From contig AP025179.1 in the NCBI GenBank assembly GCA_021654635.1, positions 5,022,001 through 5,086,000 on the forward strand: 64,000 nt of DNA, written 5' to 3'. Below the pieces are notes generated by a model that saw only the letters and a program-made list of their open reading frames with translations, was not told the origin of the DNA and ran no database searches. The DNA comes from Mycobacterium kiyosense. Its GTDB lineage: Bacteria; Actinomycetota; Actinomycetes; Mycobacteriales; Mycobacteriaceae. This document shows positions 18,178 to 26,808 of this stretch, one piece after another. Made by a program: the position numbers and the translations under genes. Positions within the stretch are counted from its first letter, which is position 1. Every line of letters starts with the position of its first letter.

Positions 18178-19038
18178 TCAATTGCGTGATCCGTCGACCC
18201 CGTCCGTCGTGCCGAAATAGACCTCGACCATTTCGGCCAGCGCCCTGCCCACCGCGACATCGTCGGTGAGCGGCCCGGCGATCGCCGCCAGTGCCGCCTC
18301 CGGCCTGGTCAGCCCCTCGGCGATCAGCCGTCCCGCCGCGATCAGCACGCGAGTCGAGGCGACCTCGCGCAACCCGCCGGTTTCCAGGCGCCGGATGGCC
18401 TGCCCGAAGCGCACCAGCTCGGCCGCGGTGTCGCCGTCGACGCCGGCCTCGTGCGCGACGATCTGCTCCTCGACATCGGCTGCGGGGAAATCGAATTCGA
18501 TGGCGACCATGCGCTGACGGGTGGAGTCCTTGAGGTCCTTCAGGACGCTCTGATAACCGGGGTTGTAGGACACCACCAGGCCGAATCCGGGCGCCGCGTC
18601 CAGGGTCACGCCGAGGCGTTCGATCGGCAGGTGCCGCCGGTAGTCGGCGAGCGGGTGCAATACCACCGTCGTGTCCTGCCGCGCTTCCACCACCTCGTCC
18701 AGGTAACAGATGGCACCCTCGCGCACGGCGCGTGTCAAGGGGCCGTCCACCCACACCGTTTCGTCGCCACGCAGCAGGTACCGGCCGACCAGGTCGGCGG
18801 TGGTGAGATCGTCGTGGCAGGCGACGATGATCAGCGGCCGGCCGAGGTCGTGGGCCATCGCCTCGACGAATCGCGTCTTGCCGCAGCCCGTCGGGCCCTT
18901 GAGGACCAAGGCCAGTCCCTGCCGATACGCGGCTTTGAACACGGCCTCTTCCCGGCCAACCGCTTGATAGTAGGGACGCGCCGGCGCGACTTCGGATCGA
19001 GCACCGTTGCGGTAGGCGAGCCCGGACTCGTCGGCCAT
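18178..19038 (-). CDS. MoxR/CbbQ-type AAA ATPase
   Basis: A 286-aa AAA+ ATPase. GPTGCGKT is Walker A, ICYLDEVVEA Walker B, SYNPGYQ the sensor region and STRQRM carries the arginine contributing to the neighbouring site; the sequence follows the NorQ/CbbQ branch. These ATPases work with a VWA-domain partner to remodel or insert metal into an enzyme. The partner is the VWA gene upstream (19344-21103), separated by 305 bp filled with repeats. ATG at 19038 follows an AGGAAG site. A copy of the shared operator lies 37 bp upstream. Confidence 0.85.
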   Translation of the reverse strand: MADESGLAYRNGARSEVAPARPYYQAVGREEAVFKAAYRQGLALVLKGPTGCGKTRFVEAMAHDLGRPLIIVACHDDLTTADLVGRYLLRGDETVWVDGPLTRAVREGAICYLDEVVEARQDTTVVLHPLADYRRHLPIERLGVTLDAAPGFGLVVSYNPGYQSVLKDLKDSTRQRMVAIEFDFPAADVEEQIVAHEAGVDGDTAAELVRFGQAIRRLETGGLREVASTRVLIAAGRLIAEGLTRPEAALAAIAGPLTDDVAVGRALAEMVEVYFGTTDGVDGSRN

Positions 19039-19074
19039 TGACTTCCTTTCCGTCCAATCCGGCAGCTTAGCCGG

Positions 19075-19088
19075 AACAGATGTTTGTT
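19075..19088 (+). promoter_or_regulatory. Shared cluster operator, copy 2 (before MoxR gene)
   Basis: AACAGATGTTTGTT, 37 bp upstream of the MoxR start, differs from the consensus at a few positions. Together with the flanks (GGAACA and TGTTTC) it forms an imperfect inverted repeat. Confidence 0.45.
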
Positions 19089-19170
19089 TCAAGAGCTCGG
19101 TGGATTGTGTCGCCGCGCGGTTCCGGCGTGCCAATTATATTCTGGGCCAAAGCATTCCCTGCGCCACTCA

Positions 19171-19384
19171 CGCGCCGAACCTTCTCGCCGAGCGTCACGC
19201 CAGCGCAACCGTGGGCGCCGAGCGTCACGCCAGCGAGACGCCCGACGCGGCGGGAGACGACGCGGCCAACCTCCGCGCGCCGGACTTCGCGCGCCGAACC
19301 TTCTCGCCTAGCGTCACGCCAGCGCAACCGTGGGCGCCGAGCGTCACGCCAGCGTGACGCCCGACGCGGCGGGAGACGACGCGG
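19171..19384. repeat. 119-bp-period direct repeat built from CG-rich palindromic units
   Basis: A block of about 95 bp starting at 19171 recurs at 19290 with only a few changes. Each copy contains two GAGCGTCACGCCAGCG units (one unit has TAGCGTC), and the second copy runs into GACGCGGCGGGA-type units that encode the Ala/Pro-rich end of the VWA protein. The unit is half of a palindrome also found after metE at 29097. This fills the gap between MoxR and VWA genes; no gene is visible in it. Confidence 0.7.
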
Positions 19385-21103
19385 CGGGAAACGACGCGGC
19401 GGGAGACGGCGCGGCGGGAAACGCGCGGCGGGCCTCCGCCGAACGCAACGCGGACCTGAAGAGCGGTCCAACCACGCCCGCGAGCTGGTCTGGACGCCCG
19501 AGGGTCGCATGCGCGGTGCTGCCGAACACGCGGCGCAGCGAGTGCACGTCGGTGCCCGCGCCGATCGTCAGGCACACGCAACCGGTCCCCCGGCGTCGCG
19601 CCTCCAACAATGCCCGGCGAGCATCGGCGGCGCCGTAGGCCCGCTCGTAGCCATGGTCGTATGCCAGTCCGTCCGACAGCACCACCAGCAGCCGCCGCGC
19701 CGTCCCCCCCGCGTGCCTGCAGAACCGTCGAGCCGTGCCGGATCGCCGCACCCAGCCGTGAGTACGCTCCGGGTTCCAGGCTGTTGAGCCGCCGCATCAC
19801 CCGGGTGTCGAGATGGTCATCGAACCGCTTGACCGGCACCATGCTCACCGCACCGCGGCCCTGCGAGTAGTACGCGTACATGGCCACCCGGTCGCCCAGA
19901 TCATGCAGCGCCACAGCAAGATTAGCGATCGCCGCCCGCTGTTGCTCGTGCACCGTGCGCCCCACCGTTCCGGGCTCGGCCGCCGACCCGGACACGTCGA
20001 GCAGCAGCAGCACCGAAAGGTCACGGCGGCGGCGCAGGCTGTCCAGATAGACCGACTCGTCGGGCGCCGACCCCGGCCCGCACCTCGACGCGCGCCTCGA
20101 CCGCCGCGTCGATGTCGATGTCGTCGCCCTGCGACTGCCGGGCCCGGCGGTGCAGACCCATGCCGAGTCGGGCCAGCGGTCGCCGGACGCTGATGGCGTC
20201 GTCGATCGCCTGCGTCGCAGCCGCTTTGATCTTGGGCTCCACCTCACGCACGGTGCACCAGTCGGCCCGGTAGCGCCTGCGCGTAGCGTCCCACTCCGGA
20301 TACCGTGCGCCGTCGGCCTGCGCGTCGTGGATGCGATCCTCCTCGCTAACGGTCGCAGCCCGCGACGACACCGCCCGCGCGCCGCGCTTGCCGGAGTTGG
20401 TGCGGTGGGTGGGGGTGTCAGCACCCGGTGGCCCGCCGGTCCCGTGGGCGGCCCCCCTTCTGGAGGACAACATCTTCTTGAGCCACTTGCCGATGAAGCC
20501 GGCCCCACCGACCGGGCTGGTGAACATGTCCGGATCGTCGGAGTCGTCGAACTCGCCGTCGCCCAGCCCTTCGAGTTCGGCCGGGTCCTGGGACTTGCGC
20601 GGCACGTGCGGTGCGCTCGCCTGAGCCGGCTGCTTGGCGGTTTCAGCGCAGGCGGCCAGTACTTTCGAGGCGCGGATCACGCCGTACTCCGGCGCCGGAT
20701 CGTCGATGGCCGTTCGCCCCTCGGCGAGACGCAGTGAGGCGGCCGGCGAATCGCTGTCACCGGGCACCTCACGAGCGGCCAACGGCGCCAACATCTTCGG
20801 CAACAAGGCGGCGTTGGCACGCAACGCGCGACTGGCCTCGATCGCCAGATACCGCTTAGCCAGACGCGGGTGGCGGACGAGCGCCCGGACCACCTCGGGG
20901 TCCAGGCTGCCCGCCGCGATCAACGACGCCTGCACCGCCACGGCGCGGAGGGCCTCGAGTTTCGCGCCGGCGGCGAGATAGATGCTCTGACCGTCGGTCC
21001 ACGAATGCTCACCCGGTGGCAGTCGGGCCACGGCTACGGCCCGACCGGCGAGAGCGGACGCGAACATGGCCAGAGCCTGGTCGTCGGGAGCGTCGTCACC
21101 CAC
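19344..21103 (-). pseudogene. VWA-domain protein (NorD/CbbO-like), two frameshifts
   Basis: Partner of the MoxR ATPase. Residues from GTG 21103 through a variable acidic linker (GDGEFDDSDDPDMF) lie in one frame; the VWA domain with MIDAS motif LLLLDVSGSAAEP continues in a second frame from SAPDESVYLDSL; the third frame carries LLVVLSDGLAYDHGYERA to the end. Breaks coincide with a C4 run (20071-20074) and a C7 run (19704-19710) on the plus strand, each curable by removing one base, so sequencing error is plausible. The C-terminus is a degenerate FPAAS/SPAAS repeat encoded by the local DNA repeat. Expected to bind the MoxR ring and a client enzyme. Confidence 0.7.
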
Positions 21104-21126
21104 GCGAACCCCCAGGTATCTCGTTG

Positions 21127-21140
21127 ACCAAATATCTGTT
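21127..21140 (-). promoter_or_regulatory. Shared cluster operator, copy 3 (before VWA gene)
   Basis: AACAGATATTTGGT on the minus strand, 24 bp upstream of the VWA start. It is part of a 21-bp sequence (21129-21149) repeated exactly at 21191-21211. Confidence 0.55.
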
Positions 21141-21188
21141 CCAACGTAGAGTCCGGTTCGACCGCCGTCAATCGACCTCCGCGCATTG

Positions 21189-21202
21189 AGCAAATATCTG
21201 TT
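21189..21202 (-). promoter_or_regulatory. Shared cluster operator, copy 4 (before acyl-CoA dehydrogenase operon)
   Basis: AACAGATATTTGCT on the minus strand, 54 bp upstream of the acyl-CoA dehydrogenase GTG start. The two copies in this divergent gap are 62 bp apart, centre to centre, one for each direction. Confidence 0.55.
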
Positions 21203-21255
21203 CCAACGTAGGGTCGGCTTGGCGGCAGACTATCCGGTGAGGTCGAATAGGAAAC

Positions 21256-22404
21256 GTGGACTTCTCATATCCAGCGGAGGTGGAACGCTTCCGCGATGAG
21301 CTGCGTACCTGGCTGTCGGCGAATCTGACCGACGAATTGCGCGCCGCCCGGCGGCCGTCGGCCCGCGACGACGCCACCTTCGGCAAGCTGCGCGCGTGGG
21401 ACGCCACCGCTGCTGATGCCGGCTGGGGCGCGGTCTCCTGGCCCCGCGAGTACGGCGGCCGGGGCGCCACGGTACTCGAACAGCTCGTCTTCACCGAGGA
21501 AACCACCCGGGCGCGAGCGCCGTTGCCGCTCAACGTCATCGGGATGAACAACATCGCGCCGGCCATCATGCAATACGGTACCGAGCAGCAGAAGACCACC
21601 TTGCTGCCCCGGATGATGCGCGCGGACGACATTTGGTGCCAAGGCATGTCGGAACCGGAAGCCGGATCCGATCTGGCGGCGCTGCGGACCAAGGCGGTCC
21701 GTGACGGCGACGACTTCGTGGTGTCCGGTCAGAAGATCTGGACCTCGCTGGGCCACAAGGCGAATTGGTGCCAACTGTATGTGCGCACCGACCCGGATGC
21801 CCCGAAGCACCGGGGGATCTCCTGCTTGATCGTGGACATGAGCTTGCCCGGAATCCAAGCCCGTCCGCTGGTGACGCTGAACGGCGACTCGGACTTCGCC
21901 GAGGTCTTCTTCCACGACGTGCGGGTGCCCGCCGATGCGCTGCTCGGTCCGCTCAACGCCGGCTGGCAGGTCGCCACCACCACGTTGAGCCACGAGCGCG
22001 CCGGCGCAGCCCGGTTGTACGCGGAATTGCATGTGCGACTTGACGAATTGGTGGCCGACTTCGCAGCGGCGGACTCCTCGGGCAGCGTGCTCGACGACCC
22101 GGTGGTGTTGTGCCGGCTCGGTGAGCTCGGCGTCCGGATCAAGTATCTGGAAGTGCTGTGCCAGCGTTCGATCTCGGCCACACTGCACGGTGGCGACCCG
22201 CTCGGGTCGGCCAGCCTGGCCAAGACGGTGTGGGGCGAGATCGGCCAGGACCTGTCCGAGCTCGCATTCGACGTGCTGGGCACCCGCGGCGGCCACTGGG
22301 CCGACTACCGGCTGTCGTCGCGCTCACTGACCATCGCCGGCGGTACCAGTCAGATCAACAAGAACATCACCGCACAGCGAGTCCTGGGGCTGCCGCGCAA
22401 ATGA
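21256..22404 (+). CDS. Acyl-CoA dehydrogenase, subunit 1
   Basis: A 382-aa FadE-type flavoenzyme (GTG start). MSEPEAGSDLAALRTKA is the acyl/FAD-binding signature, SGQKIWTS follows, and AGGTSQINKNITAQRVLGLPR is the C-terminal FAD-contact loop, in which the Glu of classical enzymes is Gly. That loss, and the second dehydrogenase gene overlapping by ATGA, are typical of the actinobacterial alpha2-beta2 heteromeric dehydrogenases that act on bulky acyl-CoA such as steroid side-chain esters. Predicted reaction: alpha,beta-desaturation of an acyl-CoA with transfer to electron-transferring flavoprotein. Confidence 0.9.
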   Translation: MDFSYPAEVERFRDELRTWLSANLTDELRAARRPSARDDATFGKLRAWDATAADAGWGAVSWPREYGGRGATVLEQLVFTEETTRARAPLPLNVIGMNNIAPAIMQYGTEQQKTTLLPRMMRADDIWCQGMSEPEAGSDLAALRTKAVRDGDDFVVSGQKIWTSLGHKANWCQLYVRTDPDAPKHRGISCLIVDMSLPGIQARPLVTLNGDSDFAEVFFHDVRVPADALLGPLNAGWQVATTTLSHERAGAARLYAELHVRLDELVADFAAADSSGSVLDDPVVLCRLGELGVRIKYLEVLCQRSISATLHGGDPLGSASLAKTVWGEIGQDLSELAFDVLGTRGGHWADYRLSSRSLTIAGGTSQINKNITAQRVLGLPRK

Positions 22405-23492
22405 ACCTCGAACTGAGCGACGAACAGGTCGCGCTGCGCGACACGGTGCGCCGCTTTCTTGCGGAGCGAGCATCGATTTCGGAGCATGTACGGCCCCTAC
22501 TCGACGACCCGACCGGCATCACGGAGCCGGTGTGGCGCGGTCTTGCCGAGCTCGGGGCGACGGGCCTGCTCGTGCCCGAGGAACACGGCGGTGCCGGTAC
22601 GACGATGGTCGAAGCGGGCGTCGTCGCCGAAGAACTCGGCGCCGCCCTGCACCCGGGCCCATGGCTGTCGACGGCCGTCGCGGCCACCCGCCTACTAACC
22701 CGACTCGGCGGTCAACCCGCCTCGCGGATCCTCGCGCAGATCGCCGACGGCACCGCCATCGTGACGGTGGCGGGACTGGGCGAGCAGCCGGCCGCGGTCT
22801 CGGTCCGAGACGGGGGTTTCTTCGTCAGTTCGCCCGCACTGGTCGCGCCCGACGCGGCGGCCGCGGAGTTGCTGCTGATATCCGCAGTAGGCCCCGACGG
22901 CACCGGTGTATTCGCGGTCAAGACCACCGGGCCCGGCGTCTCGGTGATCCCCGAGCGCGGAATCGACAAGACCCGCAAGCAGTTTGGCGTCGAGTTGGCC
23001 GATGCCGAGGCGCAGTACCTGGGCGCATTGACGCCCGACGACGTCGCCGCGGTGATCGATGACCTGCTCATCGCGACCGCCGCCGACGCGCTCGGGGCCG
23101 CGCGCGCCGTGCTGGACATGGCCGTCGCATACGCAAAGACCCGAACGCAATTCGGAGCGCCCATCGGCTCGTTCCAGGCTGTGCAGCACCTGTGCGTGGA
23201 CATGTACGAGACGGTGGAGCTGGCCCGCAGCGGCGTGGTCCACGCGTTGTGGGCTTCCGACTCGTGTCCCGCCGAGCGGCACCTGGCAGCGTTGCGGGCC
23301 AAGGCATTCGCCGGCCGGCTTGCCACCGTCGGCGACACCGCGATCCAGGTGTTCGGCGGCATCGGATACACCTGGGAACACGATGCGCACCTCTACCTCA
23401 AGCGCTTGCTGAGCTGGAGTGCGCTGCTGGGCGGCCCGGATCACTATCTCGTCGAAGTCGGCGCGCAGCTCGCCGCGGGAGGTCGACGATGA
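22401..23492 (+). CDS. Acyl-CoA dehydrogenase, subunit 2
   Basis: A 363-aa acyl-CoA dehydrogenase fold protein lacking the SEPEAGSDL signature in its middle domain ([15 protein letters not shown] instead) but with a well-kept C-terminal helical domain ([34 protein letters not shown]). This asymmetry is the pattern of the second chain in heteromeric FadE pairs. ATG overlaps the stop of subunit 1, so equimolar synthesis is expected. Also overlaps the following SDR start by ATGA. Confidence 0.9.
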   Translation: MNLELSDEQVALRDTVRRFLAERASISEHVRPLLDDPTGITEPVWRGLAELGATGLLVPEEHGGAGTTMVEAGVVAEELGAALHPGPWLSTAVAATRLLTRLGGQPASRILAQIADGTAIVTVAGLGEQPAAVSVRDGGFFVSSPALVAPDAAAAELLLISAVGPDGTGVFAVKTTGPGVSVIPERGIDKTRKQFGVELADAEAQYLGALTPDDVAAVIDDLLIATAADALGAARAVLDMAVAYAKTRTQFGAPIGSFQAVQHLCVDMYETVELARSGVVHALWASDSCPAERHLAALRAKAFAGRLATVGDTAIQVFGGIGYTWEHDAHLYLKRLLSWSALLGGPDHYLVEVGAQLAAGGRR

Positions 23493-24206
23493 TCGATTTC
23501 ACCGGCCAGGTCGCGATCGTCACCGGCGCCGGACGCGGCCTCGGGCGCCGCTACGCACTGGAATTGGCCCGTCGGGGGGCCACCGTCGTGGTCAGCGACC
23601 TCGGCGGAACCATGAACGGCGACGGCTCGGACACCTCGACAACTTCAGCCGCCTCGACGCCGTGGTGAGCAACGCCGGGATCTTCAACAGCATCCCGTTC
23701 GACGAACTGTCCCCCGACGACTGGCGGCGCATGCTCACCGTGCACCTCGACGGCGGGTTCTATCTCAGTCAGCCGGCGTACCGGCTGATGAAAGCGCAGA
23801 AGTACGGCGGGTTCGTGTTCGTCTCGTCCTCCGGCGGCATGTTCGGGCAGCCGCTGGAAGCCCATTACGCCGCCGCGAAGGCCGGCTTGGTGGGCCTGTC
23901 CAATGTCATCGCCATCGAGGGGGCCGAGCACGGCATCCTGTCCAATACCGTGCTGCCATTCGGCTTTTCGCGCATGGTGACCGAAACCGTGGGAGATCAG
24001 AAAGCCCTTGACGGCCTGGGCCAGGGTTGGTTCGCCGAAAAGGACAGCGAACCGACCGCCGACGACGTGCTGGCTTGCGCCGGCCGATTCGCCCGGGTCT
24101 TCGTCGTCATCTGGCCGAAGTTTCGGCGACCGAGCCGTTCACCGTGCCGGGATCGATCTTCGAGGAAGTATTCGGTGTTGCCGCACAACTCGGCGTCACC
24201 ACCTGA
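23489..24206 (+). pseudogene. SDR, broken by internal deletion and frameshift
   Basis: Third gene of the dehydrogenase operon. The N-terminus is intact ([34 protein letters not shown]) but at about 23635 the frame jumps and roughly 35-40 residues are missing before [13 protein letters not shown]; the Tyr/Lys pair follows in HYAAAKAG. Near 24100 the frame changes again to end with EPFTVPGSIFEEVFGV and TGA at 24206. The missing block cannot be a homopolymer error, so this copy is probably a true pseudogene. Homologues are 3-hydroxyacyl-CoA dehydrogenases of the MFE-2 type; loss would leave the pathway needing another dehydrogenase. Confidence 0.75.
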
Positions 24207-24312
24207 CCGCGGCGCGCACGACGCTGGCCCGGCCGCCCATCTACGATGATGTGTGCAGCCGTGCGCACGCCCCGTAAGCAGCGCGTTCGCCGAGGGCGGT
24301 CTGATAGCCTCT

Positions 24313-24326
24313 AACAAAGATTTGGT
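24313..24326 (+). promoter_or_regulatory. Shared cluster operator, copy 5 (before TetR gene)
   Basis: AACAAAGATTTGGT lies 6 bp before an AGGAGG ribosome site and 67 bp before the TetR gene, as expected for autoregulation. Matches the consensus AACAnAnATTTGGT at every defined position. Confidence 0.55.
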
Positions 24327-24348
24327 TCGGCAGGAGGACGGGATTCGC

Positions 24349-24396
24349 ATGGTGCAAACGCTGCGCCCCTCCCCGGCGACGACCCGCCGGCCATGA
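24349..24396 (+). CDS. 15-residue leader ORF coupled to the TetR gene
   Basis: ATG at 24349, 11 nt after AGGAGG, opens a 15-codon ORF whose TGA overlaps the TetR start as ATGA. Either a short leader peptide that couples translation, or the real N-terminus of the TetR protein separated by one extra base (a C4 run lies inside). The TetR ATG itself has no good ribosome site, which supports one of these two readings. Confidence 0.35.
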   Translation: MVQTLRPSPATTRRP

Positions 24397-25655
24397 CCGA
24401 CAGCGCAATCGAAAGCGGCACCCGCCGCACCGAGATCCTCCAGACCGCCGCCGCACTGATCGCCACCTCGGGCCTGCGCACCTCGCTGCAGGAAATCGCC
24501 GATGCGGCAGGCATTCTGCCGGGCAGCCTCTATCACCACTTCGAATCCAAGGAAGCCATTCTGGTCGAGCTGATCCGCCGCTACCAGGCCGACTTGGAAC
24601 ACATCGGGCAAAGCGCGCAGGCGAAGCTGGACGAGCCGGACTCACGACCGCCCGCCGAGAAGATCGTTGAATTGGGGCGCGCGATCGCCAACTGTGCGGT
24701 GCGGCATCGCGCCGCACTGCAGATGTCGTTCTACGAGGGGCCCAGCGCCGATCCCGAGCTGATGCGGCTGACGCAGCAGCGCCCCGTCGCTATGCAGGAG
24801 GCGATGCTGCAGACGCTGCGCGCCGCCCGGTGGAGCGGCTACATCAAGGCCGATGTCGACCTGCCCATCCTGGCCGACCGCATCTGCCAGACCATGCTGC
24901 AGGTCGGGCTCGACGTCATGCGGGCCAACTCGTCGGCCGATCAGGTGGCCGCACTGCTCTGCCGAATCATGTTGCAGGGTCTGGCATCCCGTCCTCCCAC
25001 GGATCGGGTGCTGGATCGGTCCAAGGCGTTTGCCGCGGCCAGTGCGGTCATCGAGTCCTGGGCCGACGACAGCGAGGCCGACCCCAGCGACAAGGCGGCA
25101 CACCTGCGCGCCGTCGCACGGACGGAGTTCGGCCGCAAGGGTTATGAGGTCACCACGATCCGCGACATCGCCGCCGCGGCCGGTCTGGGCACTGGGACGG
25201 TCTACCGAGTGATCGGCTCCAAAGACGAACTGCTGGCCTCGATCATGCGTTCATTCGGCCAGAAAGTCGAAGCGGGTTGGGTCGACGTGCTGCGCTCGAA
25301 TGCGACGCCGATCGAGAAGCTCGACGCCTTGAGCTGGGTCAACGTCAATGCGCTGGACCAGTTTTCGGACGAATTCCGCATCCAGCTGGCCTGGATGCGG
25401 CAGTCGCCGCCGCGGGACACGGTAAACCCGGGCTGGTCGTACACCACCCGGTTGCGTCAGATGAAATCGTTGCTGTCCGAAGGCATTCGGTCGGAAGAGA
25501 TACGTGCCGACACCGGTTCCACCACGATGCTGGCCCGCTGCGTCATCGGGATGCAGTGGATCCCGGAGAACATTCTGCGCGAGGTGGGCACCCGCACGTC
25601 GTTGTTGCTGGCGCGCGACACCGTCGTGCGCGGTGTGGCAGTACGCGGTAAATAG
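24393..25655 (+). CDS. TetR regulator with two DNA-binding domains
   Basis: A 420-aa protein made of two TetR units. The first helix-turn-helix is at residues 32-51 (LQEIADAAGILPGSLYHHF) and the second at about 254-274 (IRDIAAAAGLGTGTVYRVIG); each is followed by an all-helical ligand domain of about 150 residues. Ordinary TetR proteins are about 200 aa and dimerise; this one may act as a covalent pseudo-dimer. Downstream of the acyl-CoA dehydrogenase operon and preceded by a copy of the motif found at all cluster promoters, so it is the likely cluster regulator (inference). The ligand may be an acyl-CoA intermediate. Confidence 0.85.
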   Translation: MTDSAIESGTRRTEILQTAAALIATSGLRTSLQEIADAAGILPGSLYHHFESKEAILVELIRRYQADLEHIGQSAQAKLDEPDSRPPAEKIVELGRAIANCAVRHRAALQMSFYEGPSADPELMRLTQQRPVAMQEAMLQTLRAARWSGYIKADVDLPILADRICQTMLQVGLDVMRANSSADQVAALLCRIMLQGLASRPPTDRVLDRSKAFAAASAVIESWADDSEADPSDKAAHLRAVARTEFGRKGYEVTTIRDIAAAAGLGTGTVYRVIGSKDELLASIMRSFGQKVEAGWVDVLRSNATPIEKLDALSWVNVNALDQFSDEFRIQLAWMRQSPPRDTVNPGWSYTTRLRQMKSLLSEGIRSEEIRADTGSTTMLARCVIGMQWIPENILREVGTRTSLLLARDTVVRGVAVRGK

Positions 25656-25757
25656 CGTCCCTCGGGGAGCCCGCCGGGCACAACCAAGCGGTCATCGATG
25701 CGCGAAAGATCCGCCCTCAGTTCAGTTTCGGCCTAGGTGGCGCGTAACGTCGGAAAG

Positions 25758-26402
25758 ATGATGCATATCATCGTCATCGGCGGCCACGGCAAGGTCGCGT
25801 TGCAGCTGGCCAGGATCCTGACCGAACGCGGTGACCAAGTCACCTCGGTGTTCCGCAACCCCGGCCACACCGACGAGGTCGCCGCCACCGGCGCCAAACC
25901 GGTCACCGCCGACATCGAGCAGCTTGACACCGAGGCGCTGGCCGACCTGCTGGCCGGCCACGACGCCGTCGTCTTCTCCGCCGGGGCCGGCGGTGGCGAT
26001 CCGGCGCGGACCTACGCCGTCGACCGGGACGCCGCGATCCGCGTGATCGACGCCGCGGCACGGGCAAACGTCAAGCGCTTCGTCATGGTGTCGTACTTCG
26101 GAGCGGGCCCCAACCACGGTGTATCGCCGGAGGATTCGTTCTTCGCTTACGCCGAGGCGAAAGCCGCCGCCGATGCCCACCTACGTGCCACCGATCTCGA
26201 CTGGACGGTGCTCGGGCCCGGCCGGCTGACGCTGGATTCCGGCACCGGCCACATCGAGGTGGACAAAGCCAAGGGTGAGGTTTCGCGCGCGGACGTCGCG
26301 GCCGTCGTCGCCGCGGCCCTGCAGGACGACTCCACCATCGGGCGGACCATCAACTTCAACAACGGCGAGGTTCCCATCGCCGAAGCGCTGGCAACCGCAT
26401 GA
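25758..26402 (+). CDS. NAD(P)H-binding atypical SDR (NmrA-like)
   Basis: A 214-aa protein: HIIVIGGHGKVALQLARIL is a Rossmann motif of the YwnB/BVR-B type, AVVFSAGAGGG and FVMVSYFGAG follow, and FAYAEAKAAAD holds the Tyr and Lys of the SDR active site. Single-gene unit between the TetR gene and the cobalamin riboswitch. Family members reduce quinones, flavins or biliverdin-like molecules; substrate not assignable. ATG at 25758 is chosen, with a second ATG immediately following. Confidence 0.75.
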   Translation: MMHIIVIGGHGKVALQLARILTERGDQVTSVFRNPGHTDEVAATGAKPVTADIEQLDTEALADLLAGHDAVVFSAGAGGGDPARTYAVDRDAAIRVIDAAARANVKRFVMVSYFGAGPNHGVSPEDSFFAYAEAKAAADAHLRATDLDWTVLGPGRLTLDSGTGHIEVDKAKGEVSRADVAAVVAAALQDDSTIGRTINFNNGEVPIAEALATA

Positions 26403-26471
26403 CCGTGAACCGCTGACCGCAGGCGCGGAGTACGCTGATTTCCGCAGCTGGTCTGCCGTCGCCTCACGGCG

Positions 26472-26664
26472 CCGGCATCGAGTGCGGCACCTGAGCCGCA
26501 CGAGAGGGAACCCGGTGAGAATCCGGGACTGTCCCGCAGCGGTAAGCAGGAACGACCGCCGTCCCAGCAAGCACTGGTCCCCGAAAGGACCGGGAAGCGA
26601 CGGCCATTAGGAGCACCGGCACGGGTGCGCGCCTGCGAGTCCGAAGACCTGCCAGTTGTGCCGG
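26472..26664 (+). promoter_or_regulatory. Cobalamin (AdoCbl) riboswitch upstream of metE
   Basis: Contains the conserved core GGTGAGAATCCGGGACTGTC followed by CCGCAGCGGTAAGC, the B12-box region AAGCACTGG with GGGAAG, and the 3' element GCGAGTCCGAAGACCTGCC. P1 is formed by CCGGCA (26472) and TGCCGG (26659-26664). In M. tuberculosis the same riboswitch represses metE when vitamin B12 is available, leaving methionine synthesis to MetH. Confidence 0.95.
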
Positions 26665-26679
26665 ACGCGCCGCGTCCGG
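26661..26679 (+). terminator. Hairpin competing with riboswitch P1 (expression platform)
   Basis: A perfect 9-bp inverted repeat, CCGGACGCG and CGCGTCCGG, starts inside the 3' strand of P1. Formation of P1 and of this hairpin are mutually exclusive, which is the geometry of a riboswitch switch point. There is no U tract, so attenuation may use Rho or be translational. Confidence 0.5.
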
Positions 26680-26808
26680 CGGCACATCGCCTCGTGGAAT
26701 GGGCGTTTGGCCGAAGCTGTTGCGGTTAATGCACTGCGAGGTTGCCGCCGCAACGCGATCGGCTGCGCGTCCGCGGGCGGTGACCACCCGTCGATTGAAG
26801 GACCGCAA

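Noticed and set aside
19171..19384. Repeat block resembling a CRISPR array
   Set aside because: The copies are long, contiguous and similar throughout, without unique spacers of constant size, and no cas gene is near.
18178..21103. Assignment of the MoxR/VWA pair as nitric oxide reductase or RuBisCO activation proteins (NorQD/CbbQO)
   Set aside because: No nor or cbb structural genes are present; only the general chaperone family can be supported.
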